Positions 7,078-14,076 of a stretch of DNA of 22,414 nt are shown here, in pieces (within the stretch, counting starts at the first letter, position 1; each line of letters opens with the position of its first letter). The position numbers and the translations under genes are program-made. The DNA lies in contig DSBZ01000129.1 in assembly GCA_011057175.1 (NCBI GenBank), positions 1 to 22,414 on the forward strand. The letters are read 5' to 3'. The notes below the pieces were generated by a model that did no database searches, was not told where the DNA came from, and saw nothing but the letters and a program-made list of their open reading frames with translations. This DNA comes from Candidatus Acetothermia bacterium. GTDB lineage: Bacteria > Bipolaricaulota > Bipolaricaulia > Bipolaricaulales > Bipolaricaulaceae.

Positions 7078-7950
7078 ATGGTGGATCTGGAGTTTGTGGT
7101 GCAGCAGCTGGGGTTGAACCCGCGCGAGGCGCGCGTTGTCAAGATCATCTCCCGAAGCAAGGGGACGCGCCTCTACCGGATGCGCATCGAGGGAAAGACC
7201 TATGTCCTGAAGCGCTTCCTGGGGGAGGATCCCCTTGAACCGAGGGCGTACGGCCTCCTCCGCGAGCTGGGAGTGCCTACGCTCCCGGCCTATGACAGCA
7301 CGCCCCGGGCCCTCCTCCTCGAGGACCTTGACGCGAGCCCCACGTGGCGGCTGGCGGGGGAGAGGGACGTCGCGGGCCGCAACGGGGGACGGGCGGTGGC
7401 GGAGTGGTACCAGTTCCTCCACACCGCGGGAAGGGGCCTCGTCAAGCGTGGGGCGCCGGACTGGCTTCGGTGGGAGTGGGACGAGCTCACGCCGGAGGGG
7501 ATCCTCGGGGTGGGAAGGGCCCTCGAGATGGAGGAGAACCCGGTGTGGCGGTTCGCCGCCGATCACCTCGACGGCCTGCGCGCGCGGGCGCGCGAGCTCC
7601 CGATGACGCTCAACTACAACGACTTCCACTGGACGAACCTCGCCCTCTCCCGGCAGCTCCCCCTCAAGGCGATCGTGTTCGACTACCACCTCCTGGGGAT
7701 CGGCCTCGCCTGGAGCGACGTCCGCAACGTGACCTGCTCGCTCGGGCCCGCGGCGCGGGAGGCGTTCCTCGACGCCTACGGGCCGACCCGCCCCGAGGAA
7801 CGGATCCTCGACGAGCCCCTCTCGGTGTTGCACGCGCTCCATGTGGCAACGGCGCGGCCGACGCTCCCCCGCTGGGCGGTGCCGTGCCGGGAGCGGGCTC
7901 GCTCGGGGCAGCTCCTCGCCTCCCTCGAACGAGCGGTGGCTCTCCTCTAA
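7078..7950 (+). CDS. APH/choline-kinase-fold phosphotransferase, substrate unknown
   Basis: A protein of 290 residues with the aminoglycoside phosphotransferase kinase fold. The N-lobe has a lysine in KTYVLKRFLGE and a helix with the paired glutamate in LEPRAYGLLRELGVPTLP. The hinge precedes LLLEDLDASPTW. The catalytic loop is LNYNDFHWTNLALS, where Asp and Asn are kept but the usual His-Gly of the Brenner motif (HGD) is replaced by Tyr-Asn. The metal-binding Asp is in AIVFDYHLLGIGLAWSDV. The family also phosphorylates small molecules other than antibiotics, such as choline, homoserine and sugars, and I would not call this a resistance gene. GGAGGGG immediately precedes ATG 7078; the next codon, GTG at 7081, has better spacing. 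Confidence 0.75.
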   Translation: MVDLEFVVQQLGLNPREARVVKIISRSKGTRLYRMRIEGKTYVLKRFLGEDPLEPRAYGLLRELGVPTLPAYDSTPRALLLEDLDASPTWRLAGERDVAGRNGGRAVAEWYQFLHTAGRGLVKRGAPDWLRWEWDELTPEGILGVGRALEMEENPVWRFAADHLDGLRARARELPMTLNYNDFHWTNLALSRQLPLKAIVFDYHLLGIGLAWSDVRNVTCSLGPAAREAFLDAYGPTRPEERILDEPLSVLHALHVATARPTLPRWAVPCRERARSGQLLASLERAVALL

Positions 7951-8011
7951 TGGGCACCCGCCCGGAGACGGCCCGAGCCTTCGTTGGGGTGCGGGACCGG
8001 ACGCAGTTCCA

Positions 8012-8037
8012 GCGCTCGAACCCCCGGTTCAGGGCGC
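8012..8037. terminator. Possible hairpin between convergent genes
   Basis: GAACC (8018-8022) and GGTTC (8026-8030) pair around a CCC loop, flanked by GCGC (8012-8015) and GCGC (8034-8037). It lies in the 151-base gap between the convergent kinase and asparagine synthetase genes. There is no T run, so the terminator function is inferred from position only. The rest of the gap shows nothing recognisable. Confidence 0.3.
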
Positions 8038-8101
8038 GGCGGCTGAGGCAGACGTGGTTGCAGGCGAGGGAAGCCCTCACCCGGATGGAATCGCGCCCCT
8101 G

Positions 8102-8992
8102 TCACATCTCCGCTCGTTCGCCGGGCACGCGGGGGAACAGGCGGACCTCCCGCACATGAGGAAGGCCCCCCAGGAACCGCACCAGGCGTTCGATCCCGAT
8201 TCCGAACCCCGCTGACGGGGGACGGGCGATGGCGAGGAGCGAGCCGTACACCGCGGGATCGAGGCCCTGTCGTTGGATGCGGTCCCGGATCCGGCTTGGC
8301 TCGTGCTCGCGCTCCCCCCCCGAGAGGGCCTCACCGTACCCTCCGGGGTAGAGGAGGTCCATGTCGAGGAGCACGCCCGGCCGGGAAGGATCCTCCCGGT
8401 CGTAGAACTCGCGGACCTCGGCGGGGAAGTCCACGATCCAGATCGGATCCTCCGCTTCGCGGGAGAGGTGTTCCTCGAACCCCTCGCCGTAGCGTCGTTC
8501 CGCGTCCCGGTAGGGGATGCGGGTGAACGGCGCTCGCGGCACGGGGAGCTCGCGGCCCAGGGTATCCAGCTCGCGGGAGCAGGCGCCCCGGACCGCCTCC
8601 ACGATGTGGACGAGGAGCCGTTCCCCGAGGGCGAGCATGTCGTCGCGGGTGGCGTCCCGCACCTCGAGGTCGAGCTGGACGAACTCGAACAGGTGCCGCC
8701 CGGTTCCTTCGCACTCCGCCGGCTCGAGCCGGATGTTGGGGGAGAGAGAGAAGATCTTGTCGAGCACCGCGATCGCTGCCCGTTTGTGGAAGATCATGCT
8801 CGTGGTCAGGTACCAGTCCTGACCGTACGCCCCGATCGTCGCCCGACCGGTGGTGTGACGGAGGGGATCCGTCACCGGAGCGATGATCACCGGCAAGAGC
8901 TCCACGAACCCCTCCCGACGCAGCAGCTCCCGGGCCGCGTCCAGGGCCACGTCCGTGATACGCAACACCGCTACTTTTCGTTCGTCAACCAT
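8102..8992 (-). CDS. Archaeal-type asparagine synthetase (AS-AR, class II aaRS-derived)
   Basis: A protein of 296 residues that looks like the catalytic core of aspartyl/asparaginyl-tRNA synthetase without the anticodon-binding domain. It matches the pattern of the Pyrococcus abyssi asparagine synthetase (AS-AR), which makes asparagine from aspartate, ammonia and ATP. Class II motifs are visible: motif 1 region EGFVELLPVIIAPVTDPL, LTTSMIFHKRAAIA and FSLSPNIRLEPAE, motif 2 GRHLFEFVQLDLEV, then WIVDFPAEVREFYDRED, and motif 3 GFGIGIERLVRFLGGL ending RLFPRVPGE. YPGGYGEALSGGEREHE is the substrate loop of this group. ATG 8992 has GGGAGGT four bases upstream; a longer frame start upstream lacks one. 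It has its own promoter and a ~170-base structured leader. Confidence 0.83.
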   Translation of the reverse strand: MVDERKVAVLRITDVALDAARELLRREGFVELLPVIIAPVTDPLRHTTGRATIGAYGQDWYLTTSMIFHKRAAIAVLDKIFSLSPNIRLEPAECEGTGRHLFEFVQLDLEVRDATRDDMLALGERLLVHIVEAVRGACSRELDTLGRELPVPRAPFTRIPYRDAERRYGEGFEEHLSREAEDPIWIVDFPAEVREFYDREDPSRPGVLLDMDLLYPGGYGEALSGGEREHEPSRIRDRIQRQGLDPAVYGSLLAIARPPSAGFGIGIERLVRFLGGLPHVREVRLFPRVPGERAEM

Positions 8993-9170
8993 GAGACCTC
9001 CCTTGGGAGACAACACACGGCCTCGCCCGATCGAGGGAGCAACTGGCCAAAGAAGCTGGAGATGAAAGGTGTTACGCCCGGGCAGGGGCGTTGGGATTGG
9101 CGGGGCCCCAAGGGAGATCGGCTGAGAAGATCGTTCGCTTCATGGTCATCACCCCGCCCCTAAGTGAATG
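8993..9170 (-). promoter_or_regulatory. Structured 5' leader of asparagine synthetase that can sequester the RBS
   Basis: The leader from the predicted start near 9170 to the ATG at 8992 is about 178 bases. CTCCCTTGGG at 9106-9115 is the exact reverse complement of CCCAAGGGAG at 8998-9007, which contains the ribosome-binding site. The pairing extends to about 13-14 bp if G-U pairs are allowed. A second helix, AGGGGCG (9155-9161) with CGCCCCT (9083-9089), would enclose the anti-RBS arm and could compete. An open frame from the ATGs at 9149/9143 runs to a TGA at 8985-8987, overlapping the gene start. Translational control is inferred; no known riboswitch class is recognised. Confidence 0.45.
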
Positions 9171-9176
9171 GGGTGT

Positions 9177-9205
9177 AGCCTAGCGAGGGGCGCCTTGTTC
9201 GTCAA
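9177..9205 (-). promoter_or_regulatory. Promoter of asparagine synthetase (TTGACG - 17 bp - TAGGCT)
   Basis: On the minus strand a near-consensus -35 box TTGACG (9200-9205) and a -10 box TAGGCT (9177-9182) are separated by 17 bases. The box pair lies in the gap downstream of the M42 peptidase gene, so asparagine synthetase is transcribed separately from it, from about 9170. Confidence 0.55.
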
Positions 9206-9242
9206 GGGCCTGCGCGCGAGCCGTGGGAGAGGCTGGGAGTGC

Positions 9243-10286
9243 TTACAGCAGCTCCCCGGCTCGCTTCAGGAAGGCCACCACGAGCTTGAGCGTCGCCTCG
9301 AGGTCGGAGAGGTAGAGGGTCGACACCGGGGAGTGGATGTACCGGCACGGCACGGACACCACCCCGGCGAGGATCCCGCCCCGTTCGAGGTGGATCGCCC
9401 CCGCATCGGTGGACCCGTAGGAGGGGAGCTTGTACTGGTAGGGGATCCCGTTCTCGTCAGCGATCTTCTCCAGGAACCGGGCCACTTTGGGCTTCACCGT
9501 GATCGAGCGGTCGGCGAGGGTGATCGCCGGGCCGTGCCCGAGGCGCACCGGCTGCTTCGCCTCCGGAACGCCCGGCATGTCCGCCCCGATCGTCCCCTCC
9601 AACGCCAGGGCGAGCTTGGGGGCGATCCGGTACGCGGCGACCTTCGCCCCCCGCAGGCCCCCCTCCTCGTGGGCGGAGAAGCTGACGACCAGCTTGTAGG
9701 GGAGCTTCTCCTTGGCCAGGATACGCAGCGCTTCGGCGGCCACGAGGCACCCCGCCCGGTCATCGAATGCCTTCCCGGTGAAGTACCCCTCGCGCATCTT
9801 CAGGAATGGGTAGTGGATCGTTGCCGGGTCGCCGATGCGCACGCCGAACCCCTCCGCCTCGTCGCGGCTCCGGGCCCCGATGTCCACGAACAGGTCCTCG
9901 AGCGGGACGACCTTATCCCGGTCCCCGTCCGAGGAGATGTGAGGCGGGGTGGAGCCGATGACGCCGTACACGTCTCGCCCGTTGCGGGTGCGGATCGTGA
10001 GGCGATGGGCCAACAGGATCCGCTCGTCCCATCCGCCCAGGGGGGAGAGGCGGAGGAACCCGTCCTTCTCGATCCACTTCACCATGAACCCCACCTCGTC
10101 CATGTGGGCGTCGAGCATGATCGGATCCCCGCTTCCCCGGGAGCAAAGGAGGTTCCCGAGGGCGTCCGTCTCGCAGCTCTCGACGTATGGGGAGACCATC
10201 TTGTGGATGACCTCCCGCACCTCGTCCTCGAACCCCGCCACCCCGAACGCATCCGACAACGTCTGCAGCTTCTGCTCTAGGCTCAA
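9243..10286 (-). CDS. M42-family aminopeptidase (glutamyl aminopeptidase/TET-like)
   Basis: A dinuclear-metal aminopeptidase of 347 residues, normal for the family, acting on free peptides in the cytoplasm, usually as a dodecameric shell. The metal and catalytic residues are in place: MLDAHMDEVGF (His-Asp), GKAFDDRAG (bridging Asp), SAHEEGGLRGA (catalytic Glu and ligand Glu) and CRYIHSPVS (last His). The second ligand position, normally Asp in this family, is in LEGTIGADMPG and appears to be Glu. The start is the TTG at 10286: AGGAG lies five bases upstream and the N-terminal MSLEQKLQTLSDAFGVAGFEDEV is the correct family start. A TATAAT -10 box sits 26 bases upstream. Confidence 0.9.
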   Translation of the reverse strand: MSLEQKLQTLSDAFGVAGFEDEVREVIHKMVSPYVESCETDALGNLLCSRGSGDPIMLDAHMDEVGFMVKWIEKDGFLRLSPLGGWDERILLAHRLTIRTRNGRDVYGVIGSTPPHISSDGDRDKVVPLEDLFVDIGARSRDEAEGFGVRIGDPATIHYPFLKMREGYFTGKAFDDRAGCLVAAEALRILAKEKLPYKLVVSFSAHEEGGLRGAKVAAYRIAPKLALALEGTIGADMPGVPEAKQPVRLGHGPAITLADRSITVKPKVARFLEKIADENGIPYQYKLPSYGSTDAGAIHLERGGILAGVVSVPCRYIHSPVSTLYLSDLEATLKLVVAFLKRAGELL

Positions 10287-10312
10287 CGCGTCTCCTTTCG
10301 ATCTGGTGCGGG

Positions 10313-10318
10313 ATTATA
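10313..10318 (-). promoter_or_regulatory. -10 box TATAAT upstream of the M42 peptidase
   Basis: A perfect TATAAT on the minus strand lies between the uvrC stop and the peptidase start, placing transcription near 10306. The -35 side (ATAAGG or TAAGGC, within the end of uvrC) is weak. The following leader of ~20 bases carries AAAGGAG. Confidence 0.5.
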
Positions 10319-10322
10319 CCGG

Positions 10323-12164
10323 CTAGACGTGCAGGGCCTTATAGAGGAGCTCGGCCGTGGCCCGCGGCAGGCCGGGGACGGAGAGGAGCTCCTCGAGACT
10401 CGCCCGGCGGAGGCCGTCCAGGGATCCGAACCGCGCCAGGAGCGCCGCCCTCCGCTTCGGCCCCACCCCGGGGACGCTGTCGAGAAGGCTCCCCAGGGTC
10501 CTCTTCTCGCGGAGCGCGCGGTGGTAGGTGATCGCGAACCGGTGGGCCTCGTCGCGGATTCGACGGAGGAGGTTGAGGGCGGAGGAGTCCGTGGGCAGGC
10601 GAATCGGATCCGGCCGGTCCGGGACGAAGATGAGCTCCTCCCGCTTCGCGAGGGCGGCGACCTCGATCCCCGCCAGGTCCACCTCCGCCAGCACCCGTTC
10701 TGCGACCCCGAGCTGGCCCTTGCCTCCATCGACGAGGATGAGGTCCGGGAGGTCGGAGAACTTGCCGTGGGAGATCGAAGGATCGGCGATCTCGGCGAGG
10801 CCGTGGCGGAGCCGGCGGCGGAGGACCTCGCCCATCATCGCGTAATCATCCAGCTTGCCGGAGATCCTCACCCGGAACTTGCGGTACGCGTCCCGCCGCG
10901 GGCGGCCGCCGACGAACACGACCATCGAGCCGGTGGCCTCCTGGCCGTGGAGGTTGGAGATGTCGAACGCCTCGATCCGCCACGGGCGCGCGGCGAGGCC
11001 GAGGGCCTCTCCGAGCTCGTCCACCGCCTCCTCCTCCACGGGGAGGGCCCCCACCTTCTCCGCCTGCTTCAGGGCCAAGGCCGCGTTGCGCTCGGCCATC
11101 TCCAGGATCGCTCGCCGCTCCGGGGAGCGGGGGACGCCCACGCGGACCCGCCCTCCCCGGCGTTGGGCGAGGTACGCCGCGAGCGCCCCCGATTCCGCCA
11201 CCGGGACCGGGACGAGCACCTCGGGAGGGATTGCCGTGGCCCGCGTGTAGTACTGGTCGAGAAATTCCTCCAAGGCCTCCTCGGCGCTCGCGCTTCCGGG
11301 GAGGGAGAGCGCGAACCCCTCCCGCCCGATGAGGCGCCCCGCCCGCACGATGAGGACCGTGCCGTGGCCCCGCTCCTCGTTCACCGCCACCGCCACCGCG
11401 TCCAGGTCCACCGGGTCGGGGAGGGCCACGGCCTGCCGCTCGCGGATCCGCTCGAGGGCACGGATGCTGTCTCGGAGGCGCGCCGCGTGTTCGAACCTCT
11501 CCTCAGCTGCTGCCCGCACCATCTCGAGGGCCAGCTCCTCCACCACCCGCTCTACCCGGCCCTCGAACAGGAGGGCGGCTGCCTCCACGGTCCGGCGGTA
11601 TTCCTCCTCGGTCACGAGGCCCGCGCAGGGGCCCGAGCACCGGCCGATGTGGTAGAGGAGGCACGGCCGCTCGTAGCGCTTCTCCCCGAGGGGGAGGTTG
11701 CAGGTGCGGATCGGGAAGAGCTTGTGGGCGAGCTTGAGGGCGCGGCGCATCGCGCGGCTGGAGGTGAACGGGCCGAAGTAGCGGGCGCCGTCGCTCGCCG
11801 GCCGGCGCACGACGAGGACCCGGGGGAAGGGTTCGGCTGTGATCTTGAGGTAGGGGTAGCGCTTGTCGTCGCGGAGGCGGACGTTGAACCGCGGGTGGTG
11901 CTTCTTGACGAGGGCGTCCTCGAGGACGAGCGCGTCCTCCTCCGTCCCGGTGAGGATCGTCTCCAGGTCGCGGGCCTCGCGCATGAGGAACCGGACCTTG
12001 GCCGACTGGTGGCGAGGGGACTGGAAGTAGGAGCGGACCCGGTCGCGGAGGGAGGAGGCCTTGCCCACGTAGAGGATCGTGCCGCCGCGCCCGCGGAAGA
12101 GGTACACCCCGGGCGACTTCGGGAGCCCCCGGGCCTTCTCCGCAAACTCCATCTTGGCGACCAT
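10323..12164 (-). CDS. uvrC: UvrABC system protein C (excinuclease subunit C)
   Basis: UvrC makes both incisions in nucleotide excision repair. The protein is 613 residues, full length. Domains in order: GIY-YIG nuclease at ~12-95 (SPGVYLFRGRGGTILYVGKASSLRDRVRSYF, later VKKHHPRFNVRLRDDKRYPYLKI); a cysteine cluster, CNLPL and RPCLLYHIGRCSGPC; the UVR UvrB-binding helix pair (LLFEGRVERVVEELALEM, ERFEHAARLRDSIRAL); the RNase H-like 5' nuclease domain with EAFDISNLHGQEATGSMVVF, LILVDGGKGQL and the DEAHRFAITYHR end; and a C-terminal tandem HhH (LDSVPGVGPKRRAALLARFGS, LSVPGLPRATAELLYKAL). ATG 12164 has no visible ribosome-binding site; an inner ATG at 12152 is also possible. Confidence 0.95.
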   Translation of the reverse strand: MVAKMEFAEKARGLPKSPGVYLFRGRGGTILYVGKASSLRDRVRSYFQSPRHQSAKVRFLMREARDLETILTGTEEDALVLEDALVKKHHPRFNVRLRDDKRYPYLKITAEPFPRVLVVRRPASDGARYFGPFTSSRAMRRALKLAHKLFPIRTCNLPLGEKRYERPCLLYHIGRCSGPCAGLVTEEEYRRTVEAAALLFEGRVERVVEELALEMVRAAAEERFEHAARLRDSIRALERIRERQAVALPDPVDLDAVAVAVNEERGHGTVLIVRAGRLIGREGFALSLPGSASAEEALEEFLDQYYTRATAIPPEVLVPVPVAESGALAAYLAQRRGGRVRVGVPRSPERRAILEMAERNAALALKQAEKVGALPVEEEAVDELGEALGLAARPWRIEAFDISNLHGQEATGSMVVFVGGRPRRDAYRKFRVRISGKLDDYAMMGEVLRRRLRHGLAEIADPSISHGKFSDLPDLILVDGGKGQLGVAERVLAEVDLAGIEVAALAKREELIFVPDRPDPIRLPTDSSALNLLRRIRDEAHRFAITYHRALREKRTLGSLLDSVPGVGPKRRAALLARFGSLDGLRRASLEELLSVPGLPRATAELLYKALHV

Positions 12165-12395
12165 GACCGTCCAATTCTGCCACCCCGCGGGAGGTCGTGC
12201 CCCTCACCGGCCCCGCTTCTGAGAGGGCGTGTTCGGATCGTAGGCAGTCGGTGACCCAGGTGAGGTCAGGCTGTCGGAGATGGGGTTGTAGCGCTGCTGC
12301 CGGCTCGCCGCCGAGAGGCACCCTCACAACCATCCCAAGCGCGGCACCGCGGTCGGGGACAGGACCCGCCGCTACGGCATCCAGCCGCCGGGCCC
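12165..12395. other. Intergenic region between uvrC and the metal-transport operon
   Basis: About 230 bases between the uvrC start and the znuB stop, both genes on the minus strand. I see no convincing promoter boxes for uvrC and no RNA gene. A frame on the minus strand reads WVTDCLRSEHALSEA but matches nothing I recognise; it could be a degraded gene fragment. Confidence 0.4.
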
Positions 12396-13211
12396 TTACG
12401 CCGCCCTTCTGCGGTGGGCGAGGAGGCCCCGGCGAGGGGCGAAGATGAGGGCGAGGACGAACAGGGCGGTCGCCACGAGGACGATCGCCGCCCCGCTCGC
12501 GATCCCGGCGTAGAACGAGAGGTACAGTCCGACCACCCCGGAGAGGATCCCGAACACCGCGGCGAGGGCCATCATCCGCCCCATCCGCCGCGTCAGAAGA
12601 TACGCCGTGGCCGGTGGGGTGATGAGCATCGCCAGCACCAATGCTACCCCCACGGCCTTGAGGGAGATCACCACCGTCACCGCGATGAGGAGAAGGAGGA
12701 GGTACCGGAAGAGGCCCGTCCGCAGCCGGAGCGTCTGGGCAAACGTGGGATCAAACGATACGACGAGGAACTCCTTGTAGAAGAGGATCACCGTCAGGAC
12801 CACGGCGGCCCCGATCCCGCCGGTGAGGACGAGGTCGGTCGGCGTCACAGAAAGGACGTTCCCGAACAGGAAGTGGGCGAGATCGACCGCGTAGCCGCGC
12901 ACGGTGGAGATGAGGGCGATCCCGAGGGCGAACATCCCCGCGAACACGATCCCGATCGCCGTGTCCTCGCGGAACCGGCCGCGGTGGCCCACCGCCCCGA
13001 TCCCGAGCGAGGCGAGGATCGCCGCCCCGAGGGCCCAGAGGAGGATCGGACCGCGGTTGCCGCGGTGGACGAGGTACCCCACCGCTACCCCGGGGAGGAT
13101 CGAGTGGGCCAAGGCATCCCCGAAGAACGCCATCCCCTGGAGGACCACGTACGTCCCCACCACAGCGCACGTCGCCCCCACCACGGCTGCGGCGAGGAGG
13201 GCTCGCACCAT
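12396..13211 (-). CDS. znuB: Metal ABC transporter permease (ZnuB/ABC-3 family)
   Basis: The membrane permease of a Zn/Mn-type ABC importer, at least 271 residues, with about eight hydrophobic segments. The family signature GMAFFGDALAHSILPGVAVGYL is near the N-terminus, and LVLTGGIGAAVVL, SFDPTFAQTLRLRTGLFRYLLLLLIAVTVVISLKAVGVALVLAMLITPPATAYLLTRR and VGLYLSFYAGIASGAAIVLVA follow. The start is uncertain: ATG 13211 has no ribosome-binding site, while the frame continues upstream with the plausible membrane-entry sequence DLIISPFAYPF and no ATG, GTG or TTG. AAGGAGGGG (13260-13268) lies 9-11 bases before an in-frame ATC at 13250, a possible rare start. The gene follows znuC directly. Confidence 0.85.
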   Translation of the reverse strand: MVRALLAAAVVGATCAVVGTYVVLQGMAFFGDALAHSILPGVAVGYLVHRGNRGPILLWALGAAILASLGIGAVGHRGRFREDTAIGIVFAGMFALGIALISTVRGYAVDLAHFLFGNVLSVTPTDLVLTGGIGAAVVLTVILFYKEFLVVSFDPTFAQTLRLRTGLFRYLLLLLIAVTVVISLKAVGVALVLAMLITPPATAYLLTRRMGRMMALAAVFGILSGVVGLYLSFYAGIASGAAIVLVATALFVLALIFAPRRGLLAHRRRAA

Positions 13212-13242
13212 GAACGGGTAGGCGAACGGGGAGATGATGAGG

Positions 13243-14076
13243 TCAACGATGGTCGTGGTCCCCTCCTTCGCAACACGTGTCGCTGAGGGCGACCGGGCCG
13301 GACGGCGTCTGGAAGATGCGCAGCCCCGTCCCGTACGCCTCCCGCAGCCGGCCAGGGGCGAACACCTCGCCCGGCGGGCCGAGCCCGATCGCGCGCACGT
13401 TGAGCAGGAGGGCGAGGGGGAAGTGGGCCTGGGCGAGGTCGAGCTCGTGGAGGGCGACGATCGACGTGATCTGTTCCGCCCGCAGCCGCCCGAGGAGCCC
13501 CAGGATCCCCTCCTGGGCCGGGGCGTCCAGTCCGGCCAGCGGCTCGTCGAGGAGGAGCACGCGCGCCTCCTGGGCGATGGCCCGGGCGATGAACATCCGC
13601 TGCTGCTCCCCGCCCGAAAGCCGATCGATCGGGCGCCGGGCGAGGGCCGTGATCCCGACGAGGGCCAGGGCCTCGGCGACCCGTTCCCGATCCCGTCCCC
13701 GGGGCCGGCGCAGCGGCCCGAGGAGCCCCGTGCGCCCCATCATCACCACGTCCCGCACCGCTACAGGGAACCGGAAGTCCACCCCCAGCCGCTGGGGGAG
13801 GTAGGCGATGCAGATGTGCCGTGCCGGGCGGTGACCGAAGATCCGCACCTCGCCTGAGGAGGGGGCGAGCGTGCCGGACAGGACCTGGAGGAGGGTCGTC
13901 TTCCCGGCCCCGTTCGGCCCGACCACGGCCAGGAGCCCGCCCGGATCGAGCTCGAACGTGATCCCCTCAAGCGCTGTCTTCCCGTCGCGGACGACCGACA
14001 CCTCCCGCGCCTCCACCGCCGGCCCCTCGCCGTGGAGGGGGTCCGAGCACTCCCGGTAGGGGTGGGCGTCCCTCAT
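13243..14076 (-). CDS. znuC: Metal ABC transporter ATP-binding protein (ZnuC-like)
   Basis: The cytoplasmic ATPase that powers the importer, 277 residues. Walker A is VGPNGAGKTTLLQVLSG, the Q-loop is in YLPQRLGVD, the ABC signature is LSGGEQQRMFIARAI, Walker B is VLLLDEPLAGLD and the switch His is in VALHELDLAQ. The DFRFPVAVRDVVMMGR segment after the Q-loop is typical of metal-transport ATPases. The ATG at 14076 overlaps the znuA stop (ATGA), so translation is coupled. Oddities: an N-terminal extension with spaced His and Cys (AHPYRECSDPLHGEG) and a C-terminal tail DTCCEGGDHDHR rich in metal ligands, both possible zinc-binding tails. Confidence 0.9.
   Translation of the reverse strand: MRDAHPYRECSDPLHGEGPAVEAREVSVVRDGKTALEGITFELDPGGLLAVVGPNGAGKTTLLQVLSGTLAPSSGEVRIFGHRPARHICIAYLPQRLGVDFRFPVAVRDVVMMGRTGLLGPLRRPRGRDRERVAEALALVGITALARRPIDRLSGGEQQRMFIARAIAQEARVLLLDEPLAGLDAPAQEGILGLLGRLRAEQITSIVALHELDLAQAHFPLALLLNVRAIGLGPPGEVFAPGRLREAYGTGLRIFQTPSGPVALSDTCCEGGDHDHR

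Noticed and set aside
7078..7950. Aminoglycoside resistance gene
   Set aside because: The fold matches APH, but the Brenner motif is altered and the neighbours give no resistance context. The superfamily has many metabolic kinases.
8012..8037. tRNA-like fragment (GAACC...GGTTC with a GTTC-like arm)
   Set aside because: Only one short stem is present; no acceptor, D or anticodon arms flank it. It is at most a hairpin between convergent genes.
9063..9149. An asparagine-codon leader peptide that would attenuate asparagine synthetase
   Set aside because: The nearby AAT and AAC codons are not in the frame of either upstream ATG. The frame from 9149/9143 has no Asn codon, so classical ribosome-stalling control by Asn is not supported.
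12165..12395. Insertion-sequence remnant upstream of uvrC
   Set aside because: One minus-strand frame looks weakly protein-like, but there are no terminal inverted repeats, target duplications or transposase motifs.
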